A stretch of 64,000 nt of DNA, taken from contig NC_133534.1 of assembly GCF_048544455.1 (NCBI RefSeq), forward strand, positions 120,738,269 to 120,802,268, given 5' to 3'. The stretch comes from Silene latifolia. Taxonomy: Eukaryota > Streptophyta > Magnoliopsida > Caryophyllales > Caryophyllaceae. Positions 47,623-58,833 of this stretch are shown piece after piece (within the stretch, counting starts at the first letter, position 1; each line of letters starts with the position of its first letter). The translations under genes and the position numbers were made by a program. Below the pieces are notes generated by a model. It made no database searches. It was not told the origin of the DNA and was given only the letters and a program-made list of their open reading frames with translations.

Positions 47623-50039
47623 CAAGACCCACAATTTTTTTAAAACAATGTGAGTACCCTAAGGAGTCCACCAAAGGGTTGGCTAGTACTTAAGCTGACC
47701 ACTTACTCTCAAAATAAGTAACGAGGTCATGCCCCAACTTGGATATAAACCCACCAAGTCAGGAACACAGAGGCTATTAAGCAGTGAACATACACTCGTC
47801 AAAGACTATAATGACCTATCTATGATGAAGGCCGAAATACTCACCTAGGACCTAGTCCCAGCTAGTCCCAGCTTGAATACTTTAGCCCACACCACACAAG
47901 ACAAGTAGGATACCCAATTAACCATAAGATGGGCAAAGAGTCCAACTTACCAACATAAATGCTAACATTCTATCATGTGAAAGGCTATATAAATGTCTAT
48001 TTAGCAGACAATCCAACCATATCCTCAATGTCATCAATAACCAAATTATAGCTAACCATCAATATCATAGTCCATGAGAATAAACTACAATGGCTAAAGG
48101 CAAACAAGACTCAAGCATAAGGCATTCAAAGCATCCAACAACCAACATGTGAAATGATAATTACAAATATCAAAGCATAACATAAAACCTCCAATAACAA
48201 CCAATCTTACCTCAAAGACAAACCCTCGACCCGAGTCCCCATGACGGGTCATCGGTCAAATCGAGGTGACCGGTTTAAACCTAGTTTGACCAAACTCGTT
48301 CGGTCAATCGGCCCACTCGAGTCTTTGCCTACTTTGGCCCAAATCATAAAATTTATCACAATATAATTCTCATGCTATTTCTAATTTCTATCATGTGAAA
48401 AACGAAAGTAACACATTATCAATCACCTAAACACTTAACAAACAACAGGCACAACATTAACTACTAATGTGACATTAATTCGTCGAGTAACTCGGAATAG
48501 TTACCTTAAGCTAGCAAAGAGACAAGCAATAAACTTGAGAAAGCTTCTAAAACCCAAAATTACTCTTCATCTTCAACCACATATGAGTCACCTAAAATAA
48601 TTATGTGAAGGGACGATATTAACGAATTATCGTTATATAAAATATGAGACGGAAATTAATTCAAATCAAAACATGTAAACATATTCATTAGCTACTGTCT
48701 TATGTTCATAAACCATTATGACCCTCCCTTTTGACAGGCATACCAAGAAAATTGTCACAACTTTTACGCCCTAGAAACAGTCCCATAAAGCACCATTTTA
48801 TCCGTCCCAAAACTGAGCCCAAACCAGCCTGTCACGGCTCCCAAAACCGAGGCCAAAACAGCCCACACGGCCTCCATTTCGATCGTCCCAAAAAAAATCT
48901 GAAGGCTCGCACAAAATCGGTACCAAAACAGAGTTCAATCAATCCTAAACCAAAGTCCTAAACCGAGTCAAAACAGGGTCCCCAAAAATGTCCCAAAGTA
49001 CCTGCAAAGCGGACTCAAAAACAGTCCTAATTTACTGCACAATACCACAACTAAACAAGATCCCAAATAGCATCCCAAAACGATCCGTACATGTCAGTAT
49101 ACACCGTCTTAAATATACCACTTACTGGCTAGCATCCCAAATGATCCTTAGAGGTCAGTATACACCGTCTCTATCATCTCCACATATCAGTATACACCGT
49201 CTTAACTATACAACTGACTAATTAACATCCATAAGGATCCCTATATATAATTATACACCGTCTCAACTATAAAACAGACTAACAAATCTTCTACCAGACC
49301 GTCTATTTTAGTACATACAACCGTCTTATAATAAATAAAGCTGAAAATATAAATGGGTTTGTAAAAATACATGACGAAAATGAATTTTACTTACAACGGA
49401 TTGACAGGAACGATGAAAGCAGCACTATGGAACGAAAATCATTAATAACGGATGACAAACGGAGTGGCAGAATCAATTTAAAATTAAAAAAAAATGAAAA
49501 GGACGAAAAAGAAGAAAAGGGAAGGGAGAAGAAGAAATGTTGCGTGAGAAATGAGGGAGCAGCCTGCCTGCCTGCTATTTATTATACGTACGTTTCTTCG
49601 TCGTTAAGAAACTTCGATAGTTATTAAAACCGTTTCGAGTTAAATTAAACCGGTTTTGATTCGTTTTGACGGAAAATCAAATTATTCGTCAAACGCGATT
49701 TTCGAAAACGCTAAAGTTTTTAAACACGAGTTTACTAGAAAATTAAGTACCCATATGCCCTATATCCTAACTCATTTACCCAACGACCGTAAGAAATAGA
49801 AAATCCCATGTTTACGACTTTTCATCGAAATAACCTTTTATTAAAGAAAAGGTTCAAATATAGTTTAAATTACTTTTAAACATTTCCAAACTATCAAAAA
49901 TAATTATATTACTTCAAAATAAAATAAAATTATATTTTATCGAATTATTATTATTTCAAATAAATTAATATTAAATTAAAGTTGATTTAAAATATTACTT
50001 TTAAAATATAATAACGGTCCAAATTTACGGGGTGTTACA
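47623..50039. repeat. Gypsy-type solo LTR, right part
   Basis: Completes the LTR begun at 33894. It contains no supported gene. Four or five degenerate copies of a unit containing CAGTATACACCGTCT lie at about 49095-49320. It ends GGGTGTTACA at 50039, followed by the target duplication GATGT. Confidence 0.8.
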
Positions 50040-50044
50040 GATGT

Positions 50045-51552
50045 GGGTGATGTCGTCGGGTCACATCCAATCAAACACATTTATAATAATCAACAAACAA
50101 CTAGTTAGCGGTAAGTCGAGGTCGATCCATGGGACGGTGTGCTTTGGATTCTAAGTCTATCTATCTCAATTTATGCTAGTGTCACAATTTGTTTGGGTTT
50201 GTAGTTGTGTCCTAGACTAATGCAAGCAATAAAGTAAAGCAAACAATGAACTAAGAGATGTAAACAAATGACTAAAAGCACTAGGATGTCATGGGGTCAT
50301 AGAGGATTCATGGTGTTGATCATACAAACATGTTTACAAAGTTGCAAGCAATTAATATTGTGGAGGAACCGAGTTAGTTTATGTCTTACGGTTCATAGGA
50401 AGAGTTGGGTCCCGGAGCCGAATCGATTGGATTGTACAACACCTAAAAGTCGACTTACTTTCCTCCTATTCAACTTCTATGTATGGTCTAACAAGACTCG
50501 AGTTGGTTTATGTCTTACAAGTCAAGTTGAGTAGATAAGAGATGGTTTTAAATGCAAGGATTCATAGGCTTAGCATTTCATCAAACATAACATGCGCATA
50601 AAGTTGACATCACAACAAGCAAGCAATTTAATTATGAAAACATATTAATTTAAGCATGATTAATCCCATGTTTGTTTCCCTTAATTACCCACTAATCCTA
50701 GCTAAAGAGACTACTCACTTATTATCAGGGTAAACTTGTCATTAATGGTGTCAATCATCACAACAAGTGTAAACATGATAAGAGAATGAGGAAATAAACA
50801 ATAAAGAGGAATTACCCAAAAGTAAGAAACTTGAACCCAATAATTAAGGAAAGATTAATGTGTAGTTTGTGGAAAGATTAAAGAGTAATCTATTCTAATC
50901 TATCCCTAATCTAATCTAAGAGGAATTTCTAATGTGGAGGCTTTCTACTCTAAAAACTTGATGCTTTGATTATTTACAACTGGGGTATATATAGTAGAGC
51001 TTCATTAGGTTAACTAAGGCTAAACTAGTAATTAACATTTGTGAGTTCTAAGCAGGGAGTCACTAGTGTTTCGGAGAGATGAGCATCTCAGCTGAAGACG
51101 CCACAATCCACTCGTCCAGGAGGGGAATCCGCTCGGATTGTTGCATAGGTGGACGAGCGTCTTTGGGCAAATCCGCTCGGATTGTTGCAAGGGAATCCGA
51201 GCGTCTTCAAGGCTTGGACGCTCGGATTCTGGCTCTTGGACGGGCGTCTTGTCTCCTTTACCGCTCGGATCCTTCTTCAGATTCCTTCTCTTCACTTACT
51301 TATCATTCTTGAGGGATTACTCTTTAGTTCTTGCCTCTCTATTACTCGTTCAACCAAGATCGTCAATGTCCTTCTAAATAAGCTCAAGAGACGGGAATTT
51401 CCGCCTAATTGTCTCCTTTCCTACAAATCAAACACAAAGCAATAGGAAAGCAAAATAGGGAACATTTGACGGATAAAAAGGCTATGAGACGCTATAATAA
51501 TGTGCAAAATAGGCTCAATTAGAGGACTAAATGTGCGCAAATAATGTTCACA
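50045..51552 (-). repeat. Athila-like LTR B
   Basis: Starts (with the bases at 33888-33893) as TGATGTGGGTGATGTCG and ends near ...ATGTTCACATC. A TATATATA box (minus) lies at 50986-50993 and the dyad array occupies about 51067-51262. The array includes perfect AATCCGCTCGGATT at 51126-51139 and near 51170-51183. Confidence 0.82.
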
Positions 51553-52261
51553 TCTAATATTTCCAAACCGAACAAGTTGGTCTTGTCAAAATGGCAACAC
51601 ATCCAAGCATTAAGCACACAAAACAAGTAATGGATGCATCTACAAAAGAATAGCCACTTTCCTCATCTATGTGGCGGAAATTATCTACAAGGAAAGAAAT
51701 TCAAGGTTACACACTCCTTCATAGATGCAATTTCTTCAAACTACTAAGCCTAGAAGGATACCAATAAATCACCTCCAAGTTGTGTCAAGCTAGGGTATCT
51801 TTGTCCTCAATCGTTAAATGCTTTTGTCAAGAATAGACTCCCTATGGTGTTAGAAACACTGGAGGATCGCGGAATTCCCCTTCTTGCCTAGACAAGAAGA
51901 AGGGTCGTCCCCTCTCTACCATGCACAAAAATGGATACGATGGATAAAGGGATCAAAAGTAATTGAGTTTCACATTGGGAGTTTGCCTTTTTGTTGTTTT
52001 TCCCCCCAATTTCTTGTGGCATATAACATTTGAGAACACTTTCTTTTGCCATTTCTTTTGATTTTTGGCATTTCAATACTTGACAACTTTCAACTTTTTG
52101 CAATTTTCTTTTTGAACATTTTCAAAGTCACCCCATATGTAGTGAGGGTGCCTTATATTTGAAGCATAGGAGTTTTCATTTTTGTTACTCCTCTTTTCTT
52201 TTGATGCAATTTGCAAACTTTTTCTTTTCTTTTCATTTCTTGAACTCAAATTTTTGAACAA
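51553..52261 (-). other. 3' non-coding fragment of an Athila-like element
   Basis: Same conserved 3' region as 17062-18000 and 60673-61560, with an internal deletion near 51570-51590 relative to 60673 onward. It breaks off into the middle of another LTR at about 52262. No gene is supported. Confidence 0.7.
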
Positions 52262-53697
52262 TTAATAAAAGGAAGGATGTAAACAATTGATTAAAGGTGC
52301 TAGGATATCATGGGGTCATAGGGGATTCATGGGAGTTGATCATACAAAAATTTTTACAAATTTGCAAGCAGTTTAGGTTGTAATGGAACCGAGTTGGTTT
52401 ATGTCTTACGGTTCATAGGAAGAGTTGGGTCCCGGAGCTGAATCGATTAGATTGTACAACACCTACAAGTCGACTTACTTTCCTCCTATTCAACTTCTAT
52501 GCATGGTCTAACAAGACTCGAGTTGGTTTATATCTTACAAGTCAAGTTGAGTAGATAAGAGATGGTTGTAAATGTAAGGATTCATAGGCTTAGCATTTCA
52601 TCAAACATAACATGTGCAGAAAGTTGACATCACAACAAGCAAGCAATTTGATTATGAAAACATATTAGATTAAGCATTAATCAATCCCATGTTGGTTTCC
52701 CCTAATTACCCACTAATCCTAGCTAAAAAACTACTCACTCATTATCATGGGAAACATGTCATTAATGGTGTCAATCATCACAACAAGTATAAACATGATA
52801 ATGGAATGAAGAAATGAACAATAAAGATTAAAGGGTAAAGGAATTATACCAAACTTGAGATGATCCAAATAATAAAGCAAAGAATAATAGAAGAGACTTG
52901 ATTGATTGATGAAGGATTGTCAATCGTCCAATAATAACCCAATAATCTTCAATTACCCAAAAGTAACAAGCTTGAACAATAATTAAAGAGAAATTAATGT
53001 GTAATTTTTGGAAAGATTAAAGAGCAATCTATTCTAATCTACTCCTAATTGAATCTAAGAGGAATTTCTAATGTAGAGGCTTAACCTAATCTCCCAATCT
53101 CCTCTGATTATTTACAAATGGGGTATATATAGTAGAGATTCATTAGGTTAACTAAGGCTAAATTAGTAATTACATTTTCGAGTTTTAAGCAGGGAAATGC
53201 TAGTCTTTTTGGAGGGATGAGCATCTCGGCTGAGGACGTTGCGGTCCGTCCATCCAGGAAGGGAAGATGCTCGGATTCTTGAGGAGGTGCACGAGTGTCA
53301 TTCTGTAAATCCGCTCGGATTTTAGTGGAGGAATCCGAGCTTCTTTGTTGCTTGGACGCTCGGATTGTCATTCTGGACGGGCGTCTTGCCAGTGAGGCCG
53401 CTCGGATTTTGTGACAGAATCCTTTTTCTTCACTTTCTTTTTATTCTTGTAGGATTGGTCTTTAGTTCTTGCTTACTTTTCATACTAGTCCATCTAATGT
53501 CATCAAAAAGGCATCCAAAAATGAACGAAAGACGGGAATTTCCGCCTTATTATCTTCTTTCCTACAAAACATAGGAAATGCACTAGGAATGCAAAATAGA
53601 AAGCATTTGACGGATAAAATGGTCATGGAATGATATAATAGTATGCAAAATAGGCTCAATTAGGGGGCTAAATAGGCTCAAATAATGGTCACATCAG
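52262..53697 (-). repeat. Athila-like LTR C, truncated
   Basis: Starts inside the LTR (matching LTR B from about 50255) and ends ...GGTCACATCA. TATATATA box (minus) at 53124-53131; dyad array at about 53212-53407. Confidence 0.82.
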
Positions 53698-54250
53698 ATG
53701 TCAACTTTATGCACATGTTATGTTTGATGAAATGCTAAGCCTATGAATCCTTGCATTTACAACCATCTCTTATCTACTCAACTTGACTTGTAAGACATAA
53801 ACCAACCCGAGTCTTGATAGACCATGTATAGAAGTTGAATAGGAGGAAAGTAAGTCGACTTGTAGGTGTTGTACAAACCAATCGATTCGGCTCCGGAACC
53901 CAACTCTTCCTATGAACCGTAAGACATAAACCAACTCGGTTCCTCCACAACATTAATTGCTTGCAACTTTGTAAACATGTTTTTATGATCAACACCATGA
54001 ATCCTCTATGACCCCATGACATCCTATTGCTTTTAGTCATTTGTTTACATCTCTTAGTTCATTGTTTGCTTTACTTTATTGCTTGCATTAGTCTTGACAC
54101 AACTACAAACCCAACCAATTGTGACACTAGCATAAATTGAGATAGATTGACTTTGAACCCAAAGCACACCGTCCCATGGATCGACCTCGACTTACCGCTA
54201 ACTAGTTTTTTGTTGAGTATTAATGTGTTTGATTGGATGTGTGATGACCA
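53698..54250 (+). repeat. Truncated 5' LTR of the plus-strand Athila-like element, inverted relative to LTR C
   Basis: Reverse complement of the part of the LTR next to the PBS. It runs up to ...GTGATGACCA at 54250, 19 bases before the PBS at 54270. About 310 bases are inverted relative to 52310-52640. Confidence 0.8.
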
Positions 54251-54269
54251 GCTCTTATCCCGATAAAAA

Positions 54270-54287
54270 TGGCGCCGTTGCCGGGGA
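54270..54287 (+). promoter_or_regulatory. Primer binding site, tRNA-Asp type (plus-strand element)
   Basis: TGGCGCCGTTGCCGGGGA, a perfect complement to the 3' end of tRNA-Asp, as at 4089-4106. Confidence 0.92.
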
Positions 54288-54422
54288 CGGTGCTATGTGA
54301 TTAAGTTCTTACTTGTTTGTCTATTTTAATTTTTCTTTCACCTTGAGGAACTAGTTCCTCAAGGATTGTTCTTACCGTTTTTGTGTAGTTTCCATGCTTG
54401 TAGTTGTTTCCTTGTCTTAGCT

Positions 54423-55769
54423 ATGATGGCTCAAGACTTGGTACATGGAGTATGTGGTGGATCTTTTGAGTATGACTATGGGTATGGGGAGTTTGAGGAG
54501 CAAGTCAACACAAACCTACCTTACTATTTGTACAATGGAAATCCTAACCACTACCCCAAATTTTCCCACCAAAATCACCACATCCAATATCCACAACAAC
54601 CACCCACCCAATACCCACTTCATAATGAGTTTCAATTGCCACAATACAATCACTTTCACACCTACCCACAACAAGAAGGTGAACCCATTCAAAATGTGAT
54701 TCTCCAAATGATGGGAGATCAACAAAACTTCTTCAAACAAATGCTAGAGGAGAGCCAAAAGAGGGACAATGTTCTTCAAGGCATTGTCGCCCAAGGTGAG
54801 GAATTGGAGATTCAAATCACCCAATTGAAAGAATCCCAAGCAATCACCCCACACCATTCTTTGGACATTGATCATGAATGTGAATTTGAAGTAGTAACTT
54901 TTGACATGAAAAATGAAGAATGGGAAGAGCCAATCTCCGTGAGCTCTTGTGAGTATGAAAGTGTTGTGTATGATGAGGAAGATTTGAGGTTGAGTAAGCC
55001 GAATACTCTTTACCTTTGTGAGTATGAGGGTGTGTCCTTTGGAGTGAGTATTGAGATGTTGGAGGAAGAAATAACGAAGAAGAATGAAGCCCCCATTTAT
55101 GATTCGCGTGAAGATAGCAACAATGATGATGAGCCTAAAGGATGCACTTGTAATATCACCTTGCTTGAGGAGCCTATCCTTGAGACATTTGAGATACCCT
55201 ATCATGAAGAAGAACGTTCTTCCCCTATTCCTCATAAAGACTACTTGACACCTATCATGGAGCCAATGATCATTGAAGAGGATATGGTGGACCTTCTTCA
55301 AAAGGCCAAAGCATCGTACAAAAGCTACTTGGTGAAAAAGCTCAAGGAGAAACTTGCTCGTGAAGCTACTTGTGGAAGTTTGGCACCCACAATGACAACT
55401 TCTAAGGAGCTCGATCATCAATGCCACGAGAATTCCCCTCCTACTCTTGAAGGATTGACAAGTTCAAATGATATCAACATTATCAAAATAGAAGAAGAAG
55501 TTGGTCAGTGGAAGTCTACGGATGAAAATGAACCATACTTCATGCCTAGTGTTGACAAGAATCATGGGCTTGTTTATTGGAAGCATTGGGAAAGCTCTAG
55601 TGCCGAGGACAAAGCGAAAGAAAGAACATATGACAAGATTCCTTGGCCAAATTTCATGTTCAAATGGAGCAACCCATACTTGTGTTTATTTGGAGCTTGT
55701 TCACAAGCTTTTGATCTCCTATTAAGAGCTTTAAGCTCTATGGACAATAATTTCTACAATTTGAACTAG
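54423..55769 (+). CDS. ORF1 of compact Athila-like element, gag-derived, intact
   Basis: An open frame of 448 codons from the ATG at 54423; an in-frame ATG at 54366 would add 19 hydrophobic residues. The N-terminal third is rich in Gln, His, Pro and Asn. Around residue 95-145 (after the 54423 start) a coiled segment (ILQMMGDQQNFFKQMLEESQKRDNVLQGIVAQG) matches the QMQK linker of the gag-protease copies, and the last 25 residues (QAFDLLLRALSSMDNN) match their C-terminus. The capsid core and protease are missing; a very acidic middle takes their place. It lies 136 bases after the PBS. It looks like a shortened gag of a non-autonomous family, function unknown. Confidence 0.75.
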   Translation: MMAQDLVHGVCGGSFEYDYGYGEFEEQVNTNLPYYLYNGNPNHYPKFSHQNHHIQYPQQPPTQYPLHNEFQLPQYNHFHTYPQQEGEPIQNVILQMMGDQQNFFKQMLEESQKRDNVLQGIVAQGEELEIQITQLKESQAITPHHSLDIDHECEFEVVTFDMKNEEWEEPISVSSCEYESVVYDEEDLRLSKPNTLYLCEYEGVSFGVSIEMLEEEITKKNEAPIYDSREDSNNDDEPKGCTCNITLLEEPILETFEIPYHEEERSSPIPHKDYLTPIMEPMIIEEDMVDLLQKAKASYKSYLVKKLKEKLAREATCGSLAPTMTTSKELDHQCHENSPPTLEGLTSSNDINIIKIEEEVGQWKSTDENEPYFMPSVDKNHGLVYWKHWESSSAEDKAKERTYDKIPWPNFMFKWSNPYLCLFGACSQAFDLLLRALSSMDNNFYNLN

Positions 55770-55989
55770 TTTGGTGGAGTCCTATCTTAAACCACCATTT
55801 GTAAGATATTTCTTGGATTCCTTACTTTGTATAATATTGTACATTTTTGCATTTGTATTTGATTTCTTACACGAGAGTAGTGAGAGAGAGTCTCCTTACA
55901 TTTTTATTGAGCAAATTTCAGAAAAAGATAAGGAGGAATAACAAATCGGTGAAAGGGTATGATTGTGCAAGGAAAAGAAAGAAAAAAGA
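55770..55989. other. Spacer between ORF1 and motif array
   Basis: AT-rich, non-coding. Resembles the spacers at 836-1154 and 21426-21743 in position. Nothing else is recognised. Confidence 0.5.
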
Positions 55990-56412
55990 ATAAAAGCAGC
56001 CAAAGACGGTCGTCCCGAGGGCTGGACGCCCGTCCAGGGCCCTCATCGCATTGCTGTTTAGCACTGTCTCAGAATCCGAGCGGATTCAGCAAGACGCCCG
56101 TGTTTCCCACAAGACGCTCGTATTCTCCACGAGACGCCCGTCTTGGAAGATACCTGAGACAAAGTTCTGAAACTGCAAGGAAATCCGAGCGGATTTTTGA
56201 GAAAACGCCCGTCCCGAGTAAGACGCCCGTCCTAAAACAGAAGACGCTCGTCTTCTGCCTGCTCCAGAAATTGCGGAGGCCCTGTCTCAAAATCCGAGTG
56301 GATTTTAAGAGAGACGCTCGGATTCTACAGGCCAAAGACGCCCGTCCCGCATGAAAGACGCTCGGATTTGTGTCTTTTTCTCGAACAATCCGGCCGGGCC
56401 CCACTCTAATCC
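55990..56412. repeat. Dyad-motif array (internal, plus-strand element)
   Basis: Some twenty motifs of the AATCCGAGCGGATT, GACGCCCGTC and GACGCTCGT types occur in both orientations, upstream of ORF2. Many copies have CCCG where other arrays have CTCG. Confidence 0.85.
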
Positions 56413-56432
56413 GCTCGGCTTCCCCTCTTCTT

Positions 56433-56440
56433 CTATAAAA
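56433..56440 (+). promoter_or_regulatory. TATA box of ORF2 (plus-strand element)
   Basis: CTATAAAA, 20 bases after the motif array and 126 bases before the ORF2 ATG at 56559, followed by a C/T-rich leader (CTCATTTCTTCACC). The arrangement looks like a complete plant core promoter. Activity is inferred. Confidence 0.6.
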
Positions 56441-56558
56441 TGACCCCCTTTCTCCCTCATTTCTTCACCTTATCTAACCCTAAAACACTCATCTTCATCC
56501 TAAAAAACACTCCCCTCACATCAAAAGCCAACAAAAACCCCATTTCCTCAACTTCAAG

Positions 56559-58124
56559 ATGATGAACCTCAAGGGCAAGGCAAAGAAGTTTGTTGAATCC
56601 GCCGGAAGGAAACGCAAGGGATAATCCTCTTCAACCCTGCGAGAGGTAGTGCCACCAAGGAACTTCCGTCCCATCATAAGTGGAGGAATAAAGCAACTTG
56701 AGGACTTCCAAGAGGTGCTTTTCGAATCTGATGCCCACCGCAAGAACTTTGTCAAATTGCTAGGTAAGATCTATGAACCCACTCAATTCATAGATACTAA
56801 GGTATTGGAAGTCCTTGGGATAAGGTACCACACCGAGATGTTCTTTGATGGCTTAGGGATTGGAAAACTTTTCCATGCCCATGAGGAGACGTACCTTAGT
56901 CTCACCCTGGAATTTTTGAGTAGCCTTCGCATTGTCACGAATACTCGAACCAATGTGGGAATGGAGTTTAGGTTGTGCAACCTAGACCATAGTCTTACAC
57001 TTGATCAATTTGCCCACATTTTCGGTCTTGAAGTGCCCACCAACTATACCGAAAAACCTGCTGATTTCGATGTGGACCTACTTTGGAGGGCTATTTCCGG
57101 GAGGAATTTTACCGGTTTAAAGCAATGCTATACCTTCGCCATCCAACATCCGGTGATTCGGATCACCGAACGCTTTGTGGCCGGTACCATCAATGGGAGG
57201 TACGAACAAGATAGGTGTACTCTCATTGATTTAACTTTTCTTGAGTCCTATTTGGATGTTCGGGGGACGAGGCGCTATAACTTCAACACCCCCCTTGAGA
57301 TACTTACAAGGTTTCATGATTTTGCTCAAGGGACCACCCAACTCAAGACCTTCGTAATGGGAGGTCTAGTTACTATTTTGGCCAACTACCTTTGCCCCGG
57401 GTTCAACTCCCAAGGGATTTATACTCCTCTTGAGGGGAGTACTTTAATTGATGAACATGTTGTCTTCACCCACCACCGGTGGTGTAACTACACTCAAGAA
57501 GGGAGTGTAGAATGGCTCACAAAAGGGTGCACCCCCATCATCCTTGCGGGTTGGAATATACCGGGCACCGACCCAAGATTGAGCCCATATTCGCCTGCAC
57601 CAAGCTACCTCCTTGATATCCAAATCCTCGACAATCCCCCTCAAAGGGAAGAGCCGCCCCGCCAACAACAAGTACCTCGTTGGGTACCGGCAAGGTCTAC
57701 TCGCCCACCTTCCTATGTGCCTATCCCACCATACCCCACTCCTTATACCGAATTCCGACCGGAAATCCCCAATACCCCCGGTATTAATGATTTGATGAAA
57801 CTCATGAATAGAGTGGACCTCGTGGTACATGAAGGGAGGGTCGACAACTACTTGGCCCTTTATCCATAATACTATAACATGGCTCAACAAGGGTATATTG
57901 ACCCCAATGGTCCTAAGCCCTCTTGGGCCCAACCACAACATTTGTTCCCTAATCAAGGGGACCAAGCTTGGAATCTCGGTGGAGGAGGGTACTCCGGCCA
58001 AGGAGGAGGGTATGACCAAGGCGGGTTTGACCAAGGAGGGTACTGGGGCCAAGAAGGAGGGTATGACCAAGGCGGGAGTTCTCACCGGTATGGCTACCCC
58101 CAAGATGAGGATGATGACGAGTGA
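56559..58124 (+). pseudogene. ATHILA-type ORF2 with Gly/Tyr-rich tail, two in-frame stops
   Basis: One frame runs from the ATG at 56559 to the TGA after DEDDDE at 58124, interrupted only by TAA at 56622-56624 and TAA at 57867-57869. The start is basic (GRKRKG). The core (56649-57500) has the ATHILA ORF-1/plant transposon protein pattern (TYLSLTLEFLSSL; LTLDQFAHIFGL; LLWRAISGRNF; FVMGGLVTILANY) and matches the minus-strand copy at 19089-20681. A Pro-rich linker follows, then a Gly/Tyr/Gln-rich tail (57950-58100) ending in acidic residues. The 406-codon stretch from 56649 is open without a break. Confidence 0.75.
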
Positions 58125-58833
58125 AAGAGGCCTACCTCATCACCTCTATTTGTATAATACTCTTCTCTTCATCTCTCTTCTGTATATACATTGCATTTAG
58201 TGTAGCTTTCGCATACATTTGTATCATATTTCATTTGCATTAGCTAATTCATATAGTATAGTTGCATTGTAATATATCTCACATGATTTATGTAGATAGT
58301 TCCATATAGACTAGAATTCATGCATAGTCACTAATGGTCAAACCTATTCATTTCTACACTAGAAATAGTGTTTAAATCGGTTTGGGGATATTTGATCATC
58401 TGTGACCATAATTTACTAGAAATCGTGCATCATATAGTATAGTTTAGATTGCATTCATTTGTTATATATGTCATATAGAATTGCATTTAGTTAGAGCATG
58501 CATTCATTCATATCATATCATTACATTAGTACTTTAATTTCCATAAAACTTGAAAAATCCAAAAACATGTATTGCTTTTCCATACCTACTCCTACATGTA
58601 CATTGAGGATAATGTCCAAAATAAAGTGGGGGATGGGAATTTATATTCCAAAAATGCATAAAAATTGAAAAATTACTAAAAAATCACAAAAATATGTCTT
58701 TTTGTTTCATAAACATAAAAACCATAAAATTTGAAAATTGAAAAACATAAAAATAAGTTCATTTCCTTTTTAGTGTAGTCTTGTATATATTGTTTTTGTC
58801 CATCCTTTTTCACATTAATTGACTACGCCACAT
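58125..58833 (+). other. 3' non-coding region of the plus-strand Athila-like element
   Basis: Reverse-complement match to the 3' regions at 18420-18680 and 62080-62700, including the conserved block around 58600-58640. It stops at 58833, where an LTR in the opposite orientation begins, so the element's own polypurine tract and 3' LTR are not next to it. Confidence 0.7.

Noticed and set aside
54744..55427. 227-codon minus-strand frame
   Set aside because: Antisense shadow of ORF1, with no domain.
57444..58103. 219-codon minus-strand frame
   Set aside because: Antisense shadow of the Pro- and Gly-rich end of ORF2.
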